Assembly (NCBI GenBank): GCA_951640165.1
Contig: OX621237.1
Span: forward strand, 6,758,001-6,822,000
Direction of reading: 5' to 3'
DNA from: Pseudoips prasinana
Taxonomy: Eukaryota; Arthropoda; Insecta; Lepidoptera; Nolidae
DNA: 64,000 nt
How positions within the stretch are numbered: the stretch's first letter is position 1; the number at the start of each line of letters is the position of its first letter. Made by a program: the position numbers and the translations under genes. The notes beneath the pieces are model-generated. The model searched no databases. It was not told the DNA's origin and saw only the letters and a program-made list of their open reading frames with translations. Shown in pieces: positions 19,891-31,430 of the stretch.

Positions 19891-20237
19891 GATAATTAAT
19901 TCAACATCCCACATTGTGACAACCTCCCGCGCAAAAACTAAATATTATTTTCAGCCTACAATACTTTGTCATCATGCGGGATGGTAACATCAACCATCAT
20001 TGTCCAGCGTTCTTGTCGCTGTTATCATTATAATATCAAGTTTGTTGGCAACAACCTCCTATTTGTCCTATTTGTAATGATAGATCGATCTCAGTAAAAC
20101 GTGATAGTATTATTATACAGAACTGGCCCAGGTGCATACCTGTTGTAAGGCACTTTTGAAGCTACAAAGCCATGTCGCAGAGCAAGTTGTTGATGAATTA
20201 CCTATCCTGTCTACAAGGTTGTGTCTGGGTAAATATT

Positions 20238-21001
20238 GTTACCGTCAGAATGGCTGGACCGAACGAGATATGTACATGAGACCATGCCCACAGTTTATTA
20301 CCTATTCGCTACTATTTACTACCAGTAATGATATAATTGCTACCTTTGCGCTAAGAAATATATCAACGAAATAAAGTGGTCAGCCATTCTGACGTCAGGT
20401 TGGCCGACCACTTCCAAGTTATCATAGTTGTAGCGTCATACTAACAACTTTGTTCGTTCATATATTTGCTACCTTAACATTATATATTTATTTACACAAC
20501 TTTCAGAGGGTTCTATAAAAGAAATAAAATGTGTGCATCAATTATTTATTTACGTCTTTTCTCGGAATAATGCTAACAATGTTGTTGCAGGCGCTAAGTT
20601 CCTTATGGACTACTCGTTTCTTATGTACTTACCTGCTTAGTATGTACTTGGAGAATTATTAATTTGGTCTTGATCAAGTTACAATACAATATTTACCAAT
20701 TATGCATTGAATTCTTTTATAGGACCCCCTCAAAGTTGTGATAAGATATAATGTTAATGTAGCAAATATAGAAATTAACAAAGTTGTTAATATGACGCTC
20801 AAACTATGAGAACTTAGAAGTGGTCGGCCAACCTGACGTCAGAATGGCTGACCACTTTATTTCTTTGATATATTTCTTAACGTAAAGGTAGCAATTATTT
20901 CATTACTGGAAGTAAATAGTAGCAAAAAGGTAATAAACAATTGGCATAGTCTCATGTAGGTAGGTACATATCTCGTTTGGTCCAGCCATTCTGACGGTAA
21001 C
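20238..21001. mobile_element. Foldback element, intact copy, 764 bp
   Basis: The termini GTTACCGTCAGAATGGCTGG and CCAGCCATTCTGACGGTAAC head inverted arms of about 285 bp. It is flanked by a perfect 9-bp duplication GTAAATATT (20229-20237 and 21002-21010). Nine-base duplications suggest a Mutator-like transposase, but no coding region is present. Copy 1 (13831) has 8 of 9 matching bases at its flanks. Confidence 0.9.
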
Positions 21002-21305
21002 GTAAATATTCACCGTTTGCTAGGCGAGAACATTATTATTATTGAAATACATAAAAGTTGCTTCATTTCTTTATCCCCATCTGTCAATCTTGTTAACATA
21101 TCTACTTGGTTGTTATGTTATAGCACCCTTCTGCTGACACCATGGCAAAGACTATTCCCTGCCTTAAGTAGTTTTGTCATAATTCACCTGCATCTTATAA
21201 ATTTCTTTTATGTACGTACTCGTAACACAGCGGTTATGGTTGCTACTGTATCAACCTGCACTTGGCCGTGGCACAAACATTAACCTCCAGAACGTTGTTT
21301 TTTTT

Positions 21306-21480
21306 TTCAATCACACTAATATTATAAAGGCGAAAGTTTTTGAGTAGGTACCATTAGTATATTGTCGATTTATAATTCTACGTATTTGGGTGTTTACGAT
21401 TAAACATATCTCGTTAGGCATAGGTTTAGCAACCCTCATCGCATGGAGTAATTATCAGCAATTTCTTACATGCACAAATC
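21306..21480 (+). repeat. Dispersed repeat with Lep1-like start
   Basis: It begins TCACACTAATATTATAAAGG like Lep1 Helitrons, then continues TACGTATTTGGGTGTTTACG and AGCAACCCTCATCGCATGG. The second part recurs inverted at 34840-34975. No CTAG end was found. Confidence 0.55.
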
Positions 21481-21811
21481 AATCTTAGTCAATCACACTA
21501 ATATTGTAAAGGCGATTTTTTTAATTTTTTTTTTTTAACCTGACGCTACAGTTAGCCTAGGAGGCTTTCACTGCTTCACCGGACTATAGAGGCGAGCAGA
21601 GGGCTCGAGCCGTCTAGAAATTAAGTAACCCGCGCCGGAGGGCACCCCCTGTGGGGTTCGAACCTCGACTCTGGGCGATTACTGGCGGAGAGAGGGCAAG
21701 ATCATTATTTTAGGGAGTTTTGTGCAACTTTCGCTCTACGTTAATGACATGACGCGGCCCCCCGTCCGCGTTGAGGGGGGCTTTTTATCGGTACGATATG
21801 CAAGCTAAGGG

Positions 21812-22453
21812 TCATGGAGGGCGTTGGAGGTCGCGACGCGATCGCGGTCGTACTCTCGTCCGACGAGTACGAATTATCGGTCTGTGTGGAGTGTCACGGG
21901 AGTTTCTAATGGTTTTGATCTGAGCTAGGTAAGTAGTAATCTCGTCGTCCGGTTCGTCCAAGACGGACCTGGGACGACGGTGCTTACGTGAGAAGCGCGA
22001 TGGGGTGTACTTGACCGCCTTTACCACCAAATGGTTTGGATGGTGAGTGGCCGAGTCAAAGTATGTTTTTGACGCCTGCTTCATCCACTGCTTGATGGTA
22101 GGCAGTTGGAGATCGGCGTGTAGGTTTTTATTGCGGACGTACCATGGTGCGCCCACGGCGCGCCGCATGAACCGATTCTGCAGCGTTTGGAGTCGGTATA
22201 GGGATTTGTGACTGGCGTACGCGAACACCGGGCTGGCGTACGTCATTATCGGTCGAATGCACGTCTTGTAAATTCTCACCTTGTTAACAAGGGACATTTT
22301 ACTGCGTGCATTCAAGAGGCAGTGTAATCGACCAAGAGCAAATGCGGCCCGATTGCGAACGGTCCGCAGGTGCTCCCTGAAGTTTAGCCTGTGATCGAGG
22401 ATCACCCCTAAATATTTGGCTTTCCTATCCCAAGGGATAGGCTCGCCGAACAT
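21812..22453 (-). pseudogene. Jockey LINE C-terminal region
   Basis: The frame reads MFGEPIPWDRKAKYLGVILD and RIYKTCIRPIMTYASPVF, then FMRRAVGAPWYVRN. YLGV.LD and ..Y.S.VW-like segments are the RT thumb and downstream domain of Jockey-like LINEs. It continues the RT frame after the slip at the G run. Confidence 0.88.
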
Positions 22454-23331
22454 TCGGACGGGTGGTAGGATCGGGGGGGGGGTCTTGACCTAGAGAAGAG
22501 CACGGCAGTGCTCTTGGAGGGGTTTATCTCGATCCTCCATTTCTTGAACCAGTCGCCTAAGGCGTCGGCTGCGGATTGGAGTCGAGAGTGAATGGCACTC
22601 GGGCTCCTGCCCGAGTAATACAGAGCGGTGTCGTCTGCGAAGAGGGCCAGATGGGCCGCCTTGGGGGTGGGAATGTCGCTGGTGTACAGCGAGAACAGGA
22701 GGGGGGAGAGGACTGACCCCTGGGGAACTCCTGCTCGGATCGTGCGAGGGGTGGAGAAGGCTCCCTTGACGCGGTATCTAAAGGTACGATCCGACAGGAA
22801 GTCTCGTATGATGTGTACGAGACGGTCTGGTACTTCGTACTCCAACAGCTTGTATAATAAGCCGTTGTGCCAGACTCTGTCGAATGCTTTAGCCACGTCG
22901 AAGAAGAGTGCTCCGGTGTGGCAAGCTTGCCGGGCTGATTTTACGAGAACGTGTTCAACGATGCGGTGCACCTGGTGAACACATGAGTGTCTGGCTCGAA
23001 AGCCAAATTGGACGTCAGGGAGGAGTTTGTTGGCATTGGTGTATGCCAAGAGGCGGGCGTAGATTATGCGCTCGTAAAGTTTCCCCATCGTGCTGAGGAG
23101 ACTTATCGTGCGATAACTAGCCGGGTCGGTTTTGACTTTGCCGGGTTTCGGTATACCAATCACTGTGGCCTGCTTCCACTGTTGTGGGAAGATGTTATTG
23201 GAAAAGGCCGCGTTGAAGATCGCGGCCAGCAGGTTAAGTAGGGGCACAGAGAAGTGCTTGAACACACGATTGGTGATACCGTCGGCGCCAGGGGCTTTAC
23301 GTGGGCGGAGACCCCCGATCAGGGTCCTCAC
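22408..23331 (-). pseudogene. Jockey LINE reverse transcriptase
   Basis: RT blocks in order are RPRKAPGADGI, PKPGK, SYRTISLLSTMGKLYERII, FDVAKAFDRVWH, AGVPQGSVLSPLLFSLY and the catalytic FADDTALY. All catalytic aspartates are kept. The true frame extends upstream (LRPLTIDEV) past the first ATG before it hits the frameshift at about 23353. Confidence 0.92.
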
Positions 23332-23351
23332 CTCGTCGATTGTGAGTGGCC

Positions 23352-24413
23352 TCAGGCGTCTATTACGACGGCATCGTCCTCCCGGGAGGACTGTGCCCTG
23401 GGTGCTATCGGGGTCGGGGGGAGTGGGGCAGCGAGTCTACGTTCTACCTCAGAGTCGACCTTAGTAAGGTGATCCGGGTTTACTGGTAGAGTGCTGGGCG
23501 AACATTGGGCCTCTAGACTGTCGGCCAGGCACTCCGCCTTCTCGAAGTCATCGAACGCTGGGCGTTGATTCGGTCGGTGCAGCGGAGGCGTGGTCGATTG
23601 AGTGTCGGACTTGAGCCGTTTGCAGAGTTCCCAAAAGGCCAGGTGCGAAGGATCTATCTCGCTTAACTTCCTATCCCACTGGTTATCCCGCAACTCGGCT
23701 ATATATTCCCTTACGGCTCGCCGAAGGGAACGCATGCGTCTGCGGTTTTCCTCAGTGTGATAGGAGTCGTAGGCTCTGATGGCTGCATTCCTCTCAGTCA
23801 TCAGCTCACGCAAATCAGCCGGGAGTCTCCATCGGCTGAACTCATCAGTCGCTGGAATCTCCCGGGAACATTCGTTCACTTGGATTTGAACGTGAGTCGT
23901 GAGTGAGCCGATCGCTGCGTGCGTTTGCTCAGGGGTCAGGATCGCGTCTAGATGGACCGATGATGTTGACTTGAGTTTTTCCTCAAGTTTCCTCCAATCG
24001 GTCGCATATCTGGGGGGGTCGTTCTCGCCGCGGTCAGATGGACCGGTGCGAGAGGCGAGACATATGGTGACCGGTCTATGGTCAGAGTCTAACTCGTGTT
24101 GCACATCTATAGAAGCCAAACGTAAGTTTATGTTCTTCAGAAGTGCAACATCGAGTATGTCCGGTCTGTTGCCCACTTGGTTGGGATAGTGGGTCGGTTC
24201 GAGGGGGACTATAAGGTCGAAGGGGATGACCTCCAGGCTTCGCGCAAGGGAGACGCCCCGCGAGTTGCTCGCGACGCAGCTCCACTGCACGTGCTTGGCG
24301 TTGAGATCGCCTGCCACTATGACAGAGCCATCTAGGTCGTAAAGGGTCTGGAGGTCGCTCCGGAGCAACTCCTTGTCTGGGGGGAGGTAGGCCGAGACTA
24401 GGGTGATGGGTTG
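23352..24413 (-). pseudogene. Jockey LINE endonuclease, N-terminally cut
   Basis: The APE-like endonuclease reads LVSAYLPP, VAGDLNAKHVQW and SDHRPVTI (the SDH catalytic box). The N-terminal part is missing because of 5' truncation. The open frame continues into flanking DNA to 24455, so the first codons are not element sequence. Confidence 0.9.
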
Positions 24414-24498
24414 TGTAAAGGCGAAAGTTTGTGAGTGTGTATATACTTCACGCAAAAACTACCTAGCCGATTTTGATGAAACTTTGTATTATGTTATA

Positions 24499-25376
24499 CT
24501 AGCTGTGCCCGCGACTTCGTTCGCGTGGATGTTGCAACTTAACAATGTATTTTTTAGTGTAAAGCGCTGTGGGAGGATACCGATACATTTATATTTAATT
24601 TAATTTAGTGCTTCTTTATTTTACCTGTGGAACCATCTGGAGCGTACACAAAACGTTATTGGGGTTGTTTACGCGTCAAAGAGCTACGTATAGTTGACCA
24701 TAGGAAAAGCATCCAATACTTAGGTCGACCCCCGCAACGGATAATGTCTGGCCCTGAAATTTATAAATCGTCATGGCATAACAGAGACTGACTGGGAATT
24801 GCACTCGTTTGAAAGAGAAGGGAAAGTTTTTAGGAATTATAGGTATGCTTGGAATAAAAACAATATCACCGGCGCCGTAACCTGTTAATATTTCAGCTTC
24901 GATAATGTTTTGCTGAAGATTTGTGACTTTGAGCCGAGTGCCGTTACAAAGTTTGGTACACCGATTTTTAAAACTATTTTGTGGGATGGAAGTCCGGGTG
25001 TGCTGAGGGAATCCAAAAATTCTATCGGGTAGTGCGTGGCGTCATCATTTCCCATGTTTGTGGTATCTCCGTACACAGAAGAAATTAGCTCCTAGCTGTG
25101 ATGTAACGTAAGAACAGAGATTAACAATCAAAATTTACTTTTCTATCTTCTTGTACGGGGTATGTGCCATCGCCTATTTTAACAATAAATTGGAAACCTC
25201 TTGTTCATTTTGGCAGCCTCTGACTGATCGTGATACCCGAACATATAAACAGACAAAAATTCTAAAAATGTTGGAAATGGGTTCTATTAGTGGTTCTTTA
25301 ATACCCTGACTATTTTTTTTGGATTTTCTTTTGATGTACAAATAATATTTTTCTACAGATTTATTATATGTATAGA
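24499..25376 (-). mobile_element. Internally deleted Helitron
   Basis: The 3' end A|CTAG plus hairpin CGCGACTTCGTTCGCG is at the left; the 5' end (TCTATACATATAATAAATC on minus) is at 25376. It matches the Helitron at 10280-13373 at both ends and in the helicase tail, but most of the middle is gone. The fused ORF 24885-25076 (YGDTTNMGN, then FLDSLSTPGLPSHKIVLKIG) is a deletion product. Confidence 0.88.
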
Positions 25377-25414
25377 TAGATATACTCATAGTATGATATG
25401 TTATTCGACACACA

Positions 25415-26319
25415 TCATACTAATATTGTTTGTGAGTGTGTGTGTGTGTGTGTATGTTTGTTACTTCTTCAGGTCTAAACGTCTGAAGCGGTTTAAATAA
25501 AATTTGGGCTTAGTAGCGGTTTCGCCCTAATTTTGCTCGCCCGAATCGGGCGAAGGAACTACTTTCGATTTTGAATATTTTTAGGGCCGGTTTCGCCCGA
25601 GACAAATTTAATACCGGGCGAGTCAGCTTCAGTAAAATTTTGTAATGTACTATTCGCCCACTATTATACCTCAGAAAAAATAAGTAGTACAGTCGAGCGC
25701 ACCATGTACTTAGGCAAATGTCTTACTCGATAATAGTAAGTAACGTACTAGATAATATGCACAATGACTTTTGTTTCTCAGCGGTAGAAGTAAAGACCCA
25801 GCAACTAAACGCACCCATAGGAACACAAAAGATAGTAGTATAATGCTGTCTCTGTCACTCATTTGCAAATTGTGCGGCGTGTTTCCCATCATTTGGTTTA
25901 GTGTGTCTAAAATACTGACAGTATAACAACATAACTGCATAAAGTGCATGCATAAAATGATGTGTAGGCATTTATTATAAGTAACAATTGTGTACGCAAC
26001 AGTACTTTTTTTTATAAAATTTCACATATTATTATTAAATAAAGGCTTATTTTTTTGAGGTATAGTAGTATTTGGGCGAATGGTACATTACTGAATTGTG
26101 CTTGACCTGATTCACCCGCCATTAAATTTGCCTCGGGCGAAACCGGCTCTAAAAAAATATTCAACATTGAAAGTAGTTCATTCGCCCAATTCGGGCGAAC
26201 GAAATTGATGCGAAACCGCTACTAAGCCAAAATTTAGTATGGCGCGAGCTAACACTCTGGATTAAGACAGGCTATAATTTATAAAGTTTAAAGCGGGTAA
26301 AACCGCGGGGGACAGCTAG
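25415..26319 (+). mobile_element. Lep1-like Helitron carrying a palindromic insert
   Basis: It runs from A|TCATACTAATATTGTTTGTG to GCGGGTAAAACCGCGGGGGA and CAGCTAG|T. A GT microsatellite lies at about 25437-25452. The interior is interrupted by the element at 25507-26228. Confidence 0.8.
25507..26228. mobile_element. 722-bp palindromic (foldback) element
   Basis: The ends GGCTTAGTAGCGGTTTCGCC and its complement at 26209-26228 start arms of about 170 bp with CGGGCGAA motifs. The loop (about 25680-26055) has no ORF of note. Flanks AAAATTTG and AAAATTTA match at 7 of 8 bases, hinting at an 8-bp duplication (hAT-like), which is not proven. Confidence 0.75.
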
Positions 26320-26371
26320 TGAAGAAATAAATTGCTAAGAATAACAGACCATTGATAACGGAAATCACATT

Positions 26372-26377
26372 TTTATT
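26372..26377 (-). terminator. Candidate poly(A) signal of RFeSP
   Basis: AATAAA on the minus strand, about 80 nt after the stop codon. Placement is typical for a short 3' UTR. Confidence 0.6.
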
Positions 26378-26454
26378 GATTGAATTGGATGTCTATAGAT
26401 TTACTTCGACAGGTATCTTACATAAATAAATTTTCTAATAAATAAACACATCAT

Positions 26455-26743
26455 TTAGCCTACAACTAAGACTCCATCGTCGACAAAGTTGTGTGGCGGA
26501 ACTTCGAGGTTGAGGGGGGCGGGTCCTTTGCGGATGCGGCCTGAGGCGTCGTAGTGGGAGCCGTGGCACGGGCAGTAGTAGCCGCCGAAGTCCCCGGCGT
26601 TGGCGACGGGCACGCAGCCCAAGTGGGTGCACACTCCGATCACGACGAGCCACTTCGGGTTCTGCGTGCGCTGGTTGTCGTGCTGGGGGTCACGCAGTGT
26701 CTCTACGGCCACTGACTGCTCGGTCGAAATCTCGTTGTCAGTT
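26455..26743 (-). CDS. RFeSP: Rieske iron-sulfur protein, exon 4 (cluster domain)
   Basis: Residues 176-271 and stop. This is the soluble Rieske domain that holds the 2Fe-2S cluster and passes electrons from ubiquinol to cytochrome c1 in complex III. Box 1 is C214-T-H216-L-G-C219; box 2 is C233-P-C235-H236-G-S-H. Cluster ligands are C214, H216, C233 and H236, and the disulfide pair is C219/C235; all are present. Near-invariant [18 protein letters not shown] and [10 protein letters not shown] surround them. The acceptor is ATCTTCCAG|A, where the A completes an arginine codon from exon 3. The first ATG (26712) is internal. Confidence 0.97.
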
Positions 26744-27411
26744 CTGGAAGATTAATCCAAATCAGAATTTGATGGTATCAAGGACACATTTTCACTTAAT
26801 CAATACTAATCAATTACTTTATTAACCAACTACAAATAAGGGGACATTCAAATGTATGTTCTTTGGAAGGTAATGCGATTTCTTCGTTATTTAAAAAAAA
26901 TACAATAATGCCAATGCTTTAGGAATGGCGAGCAGTAAACACAATCGTTATATATTTTATTTAATAATCTTTAAAAAAAATTTAGTTATTTCCTTGAAAG
27001 TGCAACTTTTGATATATTTCATAATTTATATTAAGATTTTCCAGGCAAATTTTTTAGTTATTCGGTCATAGATTATTACTGTATACATTTCACGAACTGA
27101 ATAACTAAAAAAATTAAATACAGTAAAATACCCATAAATGGCTTCATCAGTGTAGTCATCACTGTATTTCATGTTTTAAATGAACATTTCGGTCAAATGC
27201 TTGCCCTTATAATCTTGATGCTAATATCTTCCTTTTAGCTGGTTAGCTTGTTATAGTTAATCAGCTTACATAATTTAAGTGGTATGCCATATAACCCAAT
27301 ACTTACTCTCCTGACTATGCTCTGTAACTTTTATATAAAGAGAGAACTAGTTGAACCGAGATCTAGTCAACAGAGATGAGAACACAATCAGATCGATAAA
27401 TTGATCTCTAA

Positions 27412-27651
27412 GGCTGAGATCTATAGAGCGTACTTAGACTTTGCTCAAACTTTACTTACGTAAAACTTTGCTAAATGTATGCTAAGCTTATACTTTGATT
27501 TGGTATTTATAGACTTTTTGAAGTTAAGATTATGCTTAGCATAAGCTAAGACAGACAAAGTCAAAACACCAATTGTAATTTCATTACATGCATTAACTTC
27601 TGTCTAAGTAAAGTCTGAGCAAAGTCTAAGTACGCTCTATAGATCTCAGCC
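27412..27651. mobile_element. PIF/Harbinger-like MITE, copy 1
   Basis: The 240-bp element has ends GGCTGAGATCTATAGAGCGT and ACGCTCTATAGATCTCAGCC, flanked by TAA on both sides. TWA target duplications are typical of PIF/Harbinger. The copy at 45182-45424 is nearly identical. Confidence 0.85.
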
Positions 27652-27702
27652 TAAGAGCCTAGGCACACCACGTTTTTTACGTGCGTCGACGGCGCGTTAA
27701 AA

Positions 27703-28256
27703 AAACCGGCCGTGCGAGTCGGACTCGCACATGAAGGGTTCCGCAGCAGCAAGTATTTCAGTTGATTAAATGAAAGGTAAATTGCGGTTAACGATTTATG
27801 ACAGATTAAAAAAAACTACTTACTAGATTTGGTTCAAACCAATTTTCGTTGTTAGTTTACATGGTAATGTACATCATTTATTTTTTTTTGTTTTATCATT
27901 CTCTTATTTTAGAAGTTACAGGGGGGGACACTCATTTTGGAAGTGTCTCTCGCGCAAACGATTCAGTTTAGAAAAAATGATATTAGGAACCTCAATATAA
28001 TTTTTGAAGACCTATCCATAGATCCCTCACATGTATGGGTACAATGTATGGGGAACCCCCAAAATTATTATTATTTTTCTATTTTTGTGTAAAAATCTTA
28101 AAGTGGTTCACAGAATACATCTTCTTGCCAAGTTTCAACAGTACAGCTCTTATAGTTTCGGAAAAAGTGGCTGTGACATACGGACGGACAGACAGACAGA
28201 CAGACATGACGAATCTAAAAGGGTTCCGTTTTTTGCCATTTGGCTACGGAACCCTA
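27703..28256 (+). mobile_element. Lepidopteran dispersed repeat (family E), copy 1
   Basis: It begins AAAAAACCGGCCGTGCGAG, has GTCGGACTCGCAC and GAAGGGTTCCG, and ends GGCTACGGAACCCTAAAAA. A (GACA)n-like ACGGACAGACAGACAGACA is near the 3' end. Other copies: 32340-32575 and 61820-62838. The class is not assigned. Confidence 0.75.
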
Positions 28257-28389
28257 AAAACGTGGTGTGCATAGGCCCTATGATACGCCGAATGTGTGAT
28301 TTTGGTGAAATCCATTTAGAGTGTTTTGTTTGGATGTAAGTATAACAAAGGTTACATTTATAATAATAAAATATTTGAATTTATCTTAC

Positions 28390-28567
28390 CTGTGACGGAT
28401 GAACAGGGGCTTTCCACGCCACTTGAAAGTGACAGACTTGCCCTCAGGGATGTCAGAGAGCTTGATCTCGATCTTAGCCAAGGCCAAGACATCAGCGGCG
28501 GCAGCCATGGATGACACGAAGTGGGTCACGACGGACTTGGCAGCGTAGGCGCCGGCCATACCACCCG
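28390..28567 (-). CDS. RFeSP: Rieske iron-sulfur protein, exon 3 (membrane helix and hinge)
   Basis: Residues 117-176. [20 protein letters not shown] forms much of the single inner-membrane helix; [14 protein letters not shown] is the flexible hinge that lets the head swing between cytochromes b and c1; [20 protein letters not shown] starts the Rieske head. Acceptor TTATCCACAG|CG; donor CACAG|GTAAG. Phases fit both neighbours (enters in phase 1, leaves in phase 2). Confidence 0.96.
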
Positions 28568-31430
28568 CTGTGGATAAAAGAAAATAAAATATGAAAAGCA
28601 CTGTTGTAATTTTTAATATAAAATTAATCCATGAGCAGAAACGTTGGGAAAATAATAGTAATAATACATCACGTACAATTGTCCGAATCGGGACTAAGTG
28701 TGGAAACCGTACCCACTATAGCACATTGGTGGGTCAAGATGGTGATGATGAACAGTAATAATAATATCTTAGGACGTTATTCACACACGGCAAACTGATC
28801 CCAAGTAATTAAGCAGAGTTAATGCTATGGAAACCAGAGAACTGATATATTACATATATACTACTTTTTTTTGTAAATATATACTTATATAATTACACCC
28901 AGACTCAGGATAAACAGACATGTTCATGGACACAAATATCTATCCTGGGTGGGAATTGAACCACAAACTGCAGTGTGCAAGGCAAGCATTTACCAACCAC
29001 GCCAACTGGTTCATCTTGGTATTGATGGTCTTGAAGAAAAACACCCTTTTGTCAGCCATCTTTATGTACTTACTAACTATGTCATTGAATAAGTCAACCA
29101 ATTCAAATATGTGGGCAAACAGTTCCAAAGTTGAACTATTGGAAAACTGACATTCTTAAAACCTGTTTAGCCAGTATCTGTCAAATTAAGGATAATATTT
29201 AAAATGTCTCATGGCATAAGGATATTTTATTTGGCAAATGATTTGAAGTGGCATTACACACGCAGTGTTTCAGCTCCTCAGGTCATTTGAGAATTTGGAG
29301 ATGACACTCAGCTTTCACAAATAATTGTATCGTAAACTACATGTATTATCCACACATACTATCCTGAGCATCTACCTATGCTAAAAATGTGTGGATAATG
29401 TGGAATAGTATAAAATTAAATAGACAGATTACAGAAGATCACTTTGGTTACTCCTAGAAACTAACAAAGTTTGTCAGTTGATCAACTTATTTGTTTTAGT
29501 CTGCCTGTGAAGTGAATAAGAGATTTTTTATGTATTTTATACATAGTTGGGCTTAATTTTTTTCAGTATTCTACACTATGTAATATATATAGTATATTAT
29601 TGTTTTATTACATTTAAAGGAAAATAATTGATCACTTTTTGTTTTACTTCACCAATATTTTTGATATTTTATCAGTTTGGTTAAACAATTTCAATAACTG
29701 GGGTTTGGTCCCTGATTCTGACCTATCCTGGTTCTGAACAACTGAACTTCTATATCTACCACAATTGACAAAATTCATAAAAAATAAGGACACTGGAAAA
29801 GTTGGGCAATAGATTTGCAAGACTTAAGAAAAAGGATTGGTCTACAATTTGTTACAAAATAACTTACTGTTAGCAAACTGTAGCTCAATATTAATAATAA
29901 TAGCCTTTATTCAGACAGTATTTCATTTACATAATATCTTAATATATACTAAATATTAAAGTCTTAACTATTTAGCATCGATAACCCTGTCTGTATGCCA
30001 TTTATTGACAAAGGCCTCCTCCAACCTTTTCCATTCCTCTCTGTTTTTGGCAGTTCTTGTCCATAAAACTGTAGCTCAAACATTGGTTTAAATAATCTAA
30101 ACTTACCGAAAGTTGTACAAATGAATTGCACAACTTTTCCATGGTCCATATTTTTTATATATATTGCTGGTTTTGGTTACTTGGTAAAAAATTGCAACCA
30201 TTCCTTTATTTTTAAGTATTTTAATCAAAACTTATCAAAATTCTTCCAAATCTAGTGCACAACATTTCTATTGTTTTTATATATTGTGGACACGGGTCTT
30301 AATCGCGATAAAGATTTAATGTAGTGCGCCCAGGATGTCATTAGTGTTGTGTGTACCGACATAGACATAGCCATATAATTCCACAATTACAGGAATAATA
30401 GCTTTGCCATTTGCTAGTAATTCTAAGTTGTAATATTACAATATGCACAATGTGGTGCACAATATGGTGCAATGTTGTCTAGCATTTTATATGAAATTTT
30501 GGGTGGACAATATAGATGAAGACTTGAAACACATTGTTATTAGGGATAATCCCACAGATGTTCCATAATCACATGAGTTTAATTCTGAATAAATATATTA
30601 GTGATGTAAAAATAAAGTGTTTTATAAGCTTTCATTTAATATATACATTTGAATTTGTTTATTTGTATTGTTTGAATATTGAAATAAGCCAACTTTGACC
30701 CAGTTTTTGTTTTTCAATGGAGATGATAATTTGTCCCTGTGAGCCGATTTAATAATAAAATCTATTCAAAAATAGTGTAGAAAACTTTGGCTGCCCCAAG
30801 TCAATATTTGGAAAAGAAAAGAAAATAATATTGATTGAAATACCATAAAACAAACATCAACTGTCACATGACATATTGTGTTTGTATTAATAAATTACTG
30901 AAAATAAACTAAAATATCCTTTACAAATAATTAAGCAACAAATTGAAAACTATAGATCAGTATAAATATGTCCAGTATTATTATGTTATTTAAATATCAT
31001 CATATATAACATCTCATATATGATACATCATACATTATTACAAGTACATTGATTGGCACATGTAAGAGAAAGAGCAAATATAAGTATGTTTATGCCATTC
31101 CAAGGTCATTGCCAAGGGCTATAAATAAGAAATGTTTTAGTTCCACATATAGCAGCAATCAACTAGAAACTTCCATCCACTAAGAATGACAACTCGCTAT
31201 ATAGTAAGTGTTGTTCAACTGAAGCAGCTTCACAGAGACAAAACTGTTATCACCTAATCTAGGGCTACCTATATATGGCTATAAATTGACATATGGGTGC
31301 TAAATTCAATGCATTTAGACCTAGTCCATTTATTTGATGCCTTGCTATAACAGCAATGAATGCCTAAAACATAAATAGCCACAGATTATTGAAAACACCT
31401 CTTTTAAACATGAAATTAACTTTTCCTTAC
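28568..31430 (-). other. RFeSP intron 2
   Basis: GT-AG, 2.9 kb. It holds SINE B (28757-29016) and a LINE-like tail (about 29900-30075, AAAGGCCTCCTCCAACC). The rest, including 30100-31430, is AT-rich with nothing recognised. Confidence 0.85.
28757..29016 (-). mobile_element. SINE family B in RFeSP intron
   Basis: The minus strand shows CCAGTTGGCGTGGTTGGTAA at the head, a B-box region GGTTCAATTCCCACCC, the (A)TTTACAAAAAAAAG middle and the shared 3' body, then ATTATTATT. Confidence 0.85.

Larger units (their letters stand above)
21516..24413 (-). mobile_element. Jockey-clade LINE, 5' truncated
   Basis: The minus-strand element starts inside the endonuclease (24413) and ends in an A-rich tail (21516-21536). 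A perfect 11-bp duplication TGTAAAGGCGA flanks it (21505-21515 and 24414-24424). The coding part is broken by a frameshift near 23353 and one at a G10 run (22472-22481). The GC-rich 3' UTR carries CCCCTCAACGCGGACGGGGG. It is much GC-richer than its surroundings. A decayed relative is at 54500-55160. Confidence 0.93.
21493..24498 (+). mobile_element. Lep1-like Helitron, split by a Jockey LINE
   Basis: The 5' end A|TCACACTAATATTGTAAAGG (21493-21515) resumes after the LINE as TGTAAAGGCGAAAGTTTGTG and the Lep1-like TTCACGCAAAAACTACC to 24498. Its CTAG end is missing; another Helitron starts at 24499. Confidence 0.7.
26744..28389 (-). other. RFeSP intron 3
   Basis: GT-AG on the minus strand. It contains a Harbinger-like MITE (27412-27651) and a dispersed repeat (27703-28256). 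The remainder is AT-rich with nothing recognised. Confidence 0.85.

Noticed and set aside
22628..23464. Several plus-strand ORFs of 60-116 codons
   Set aside because: Antisense to the GC-rich Jockey RT and endonuclease frames.
26435..26653. 72-codon Arg/Pro-rich minus-strand ORF
   Set aside because: Frame-shifted shadow of the Rieske exon 4.
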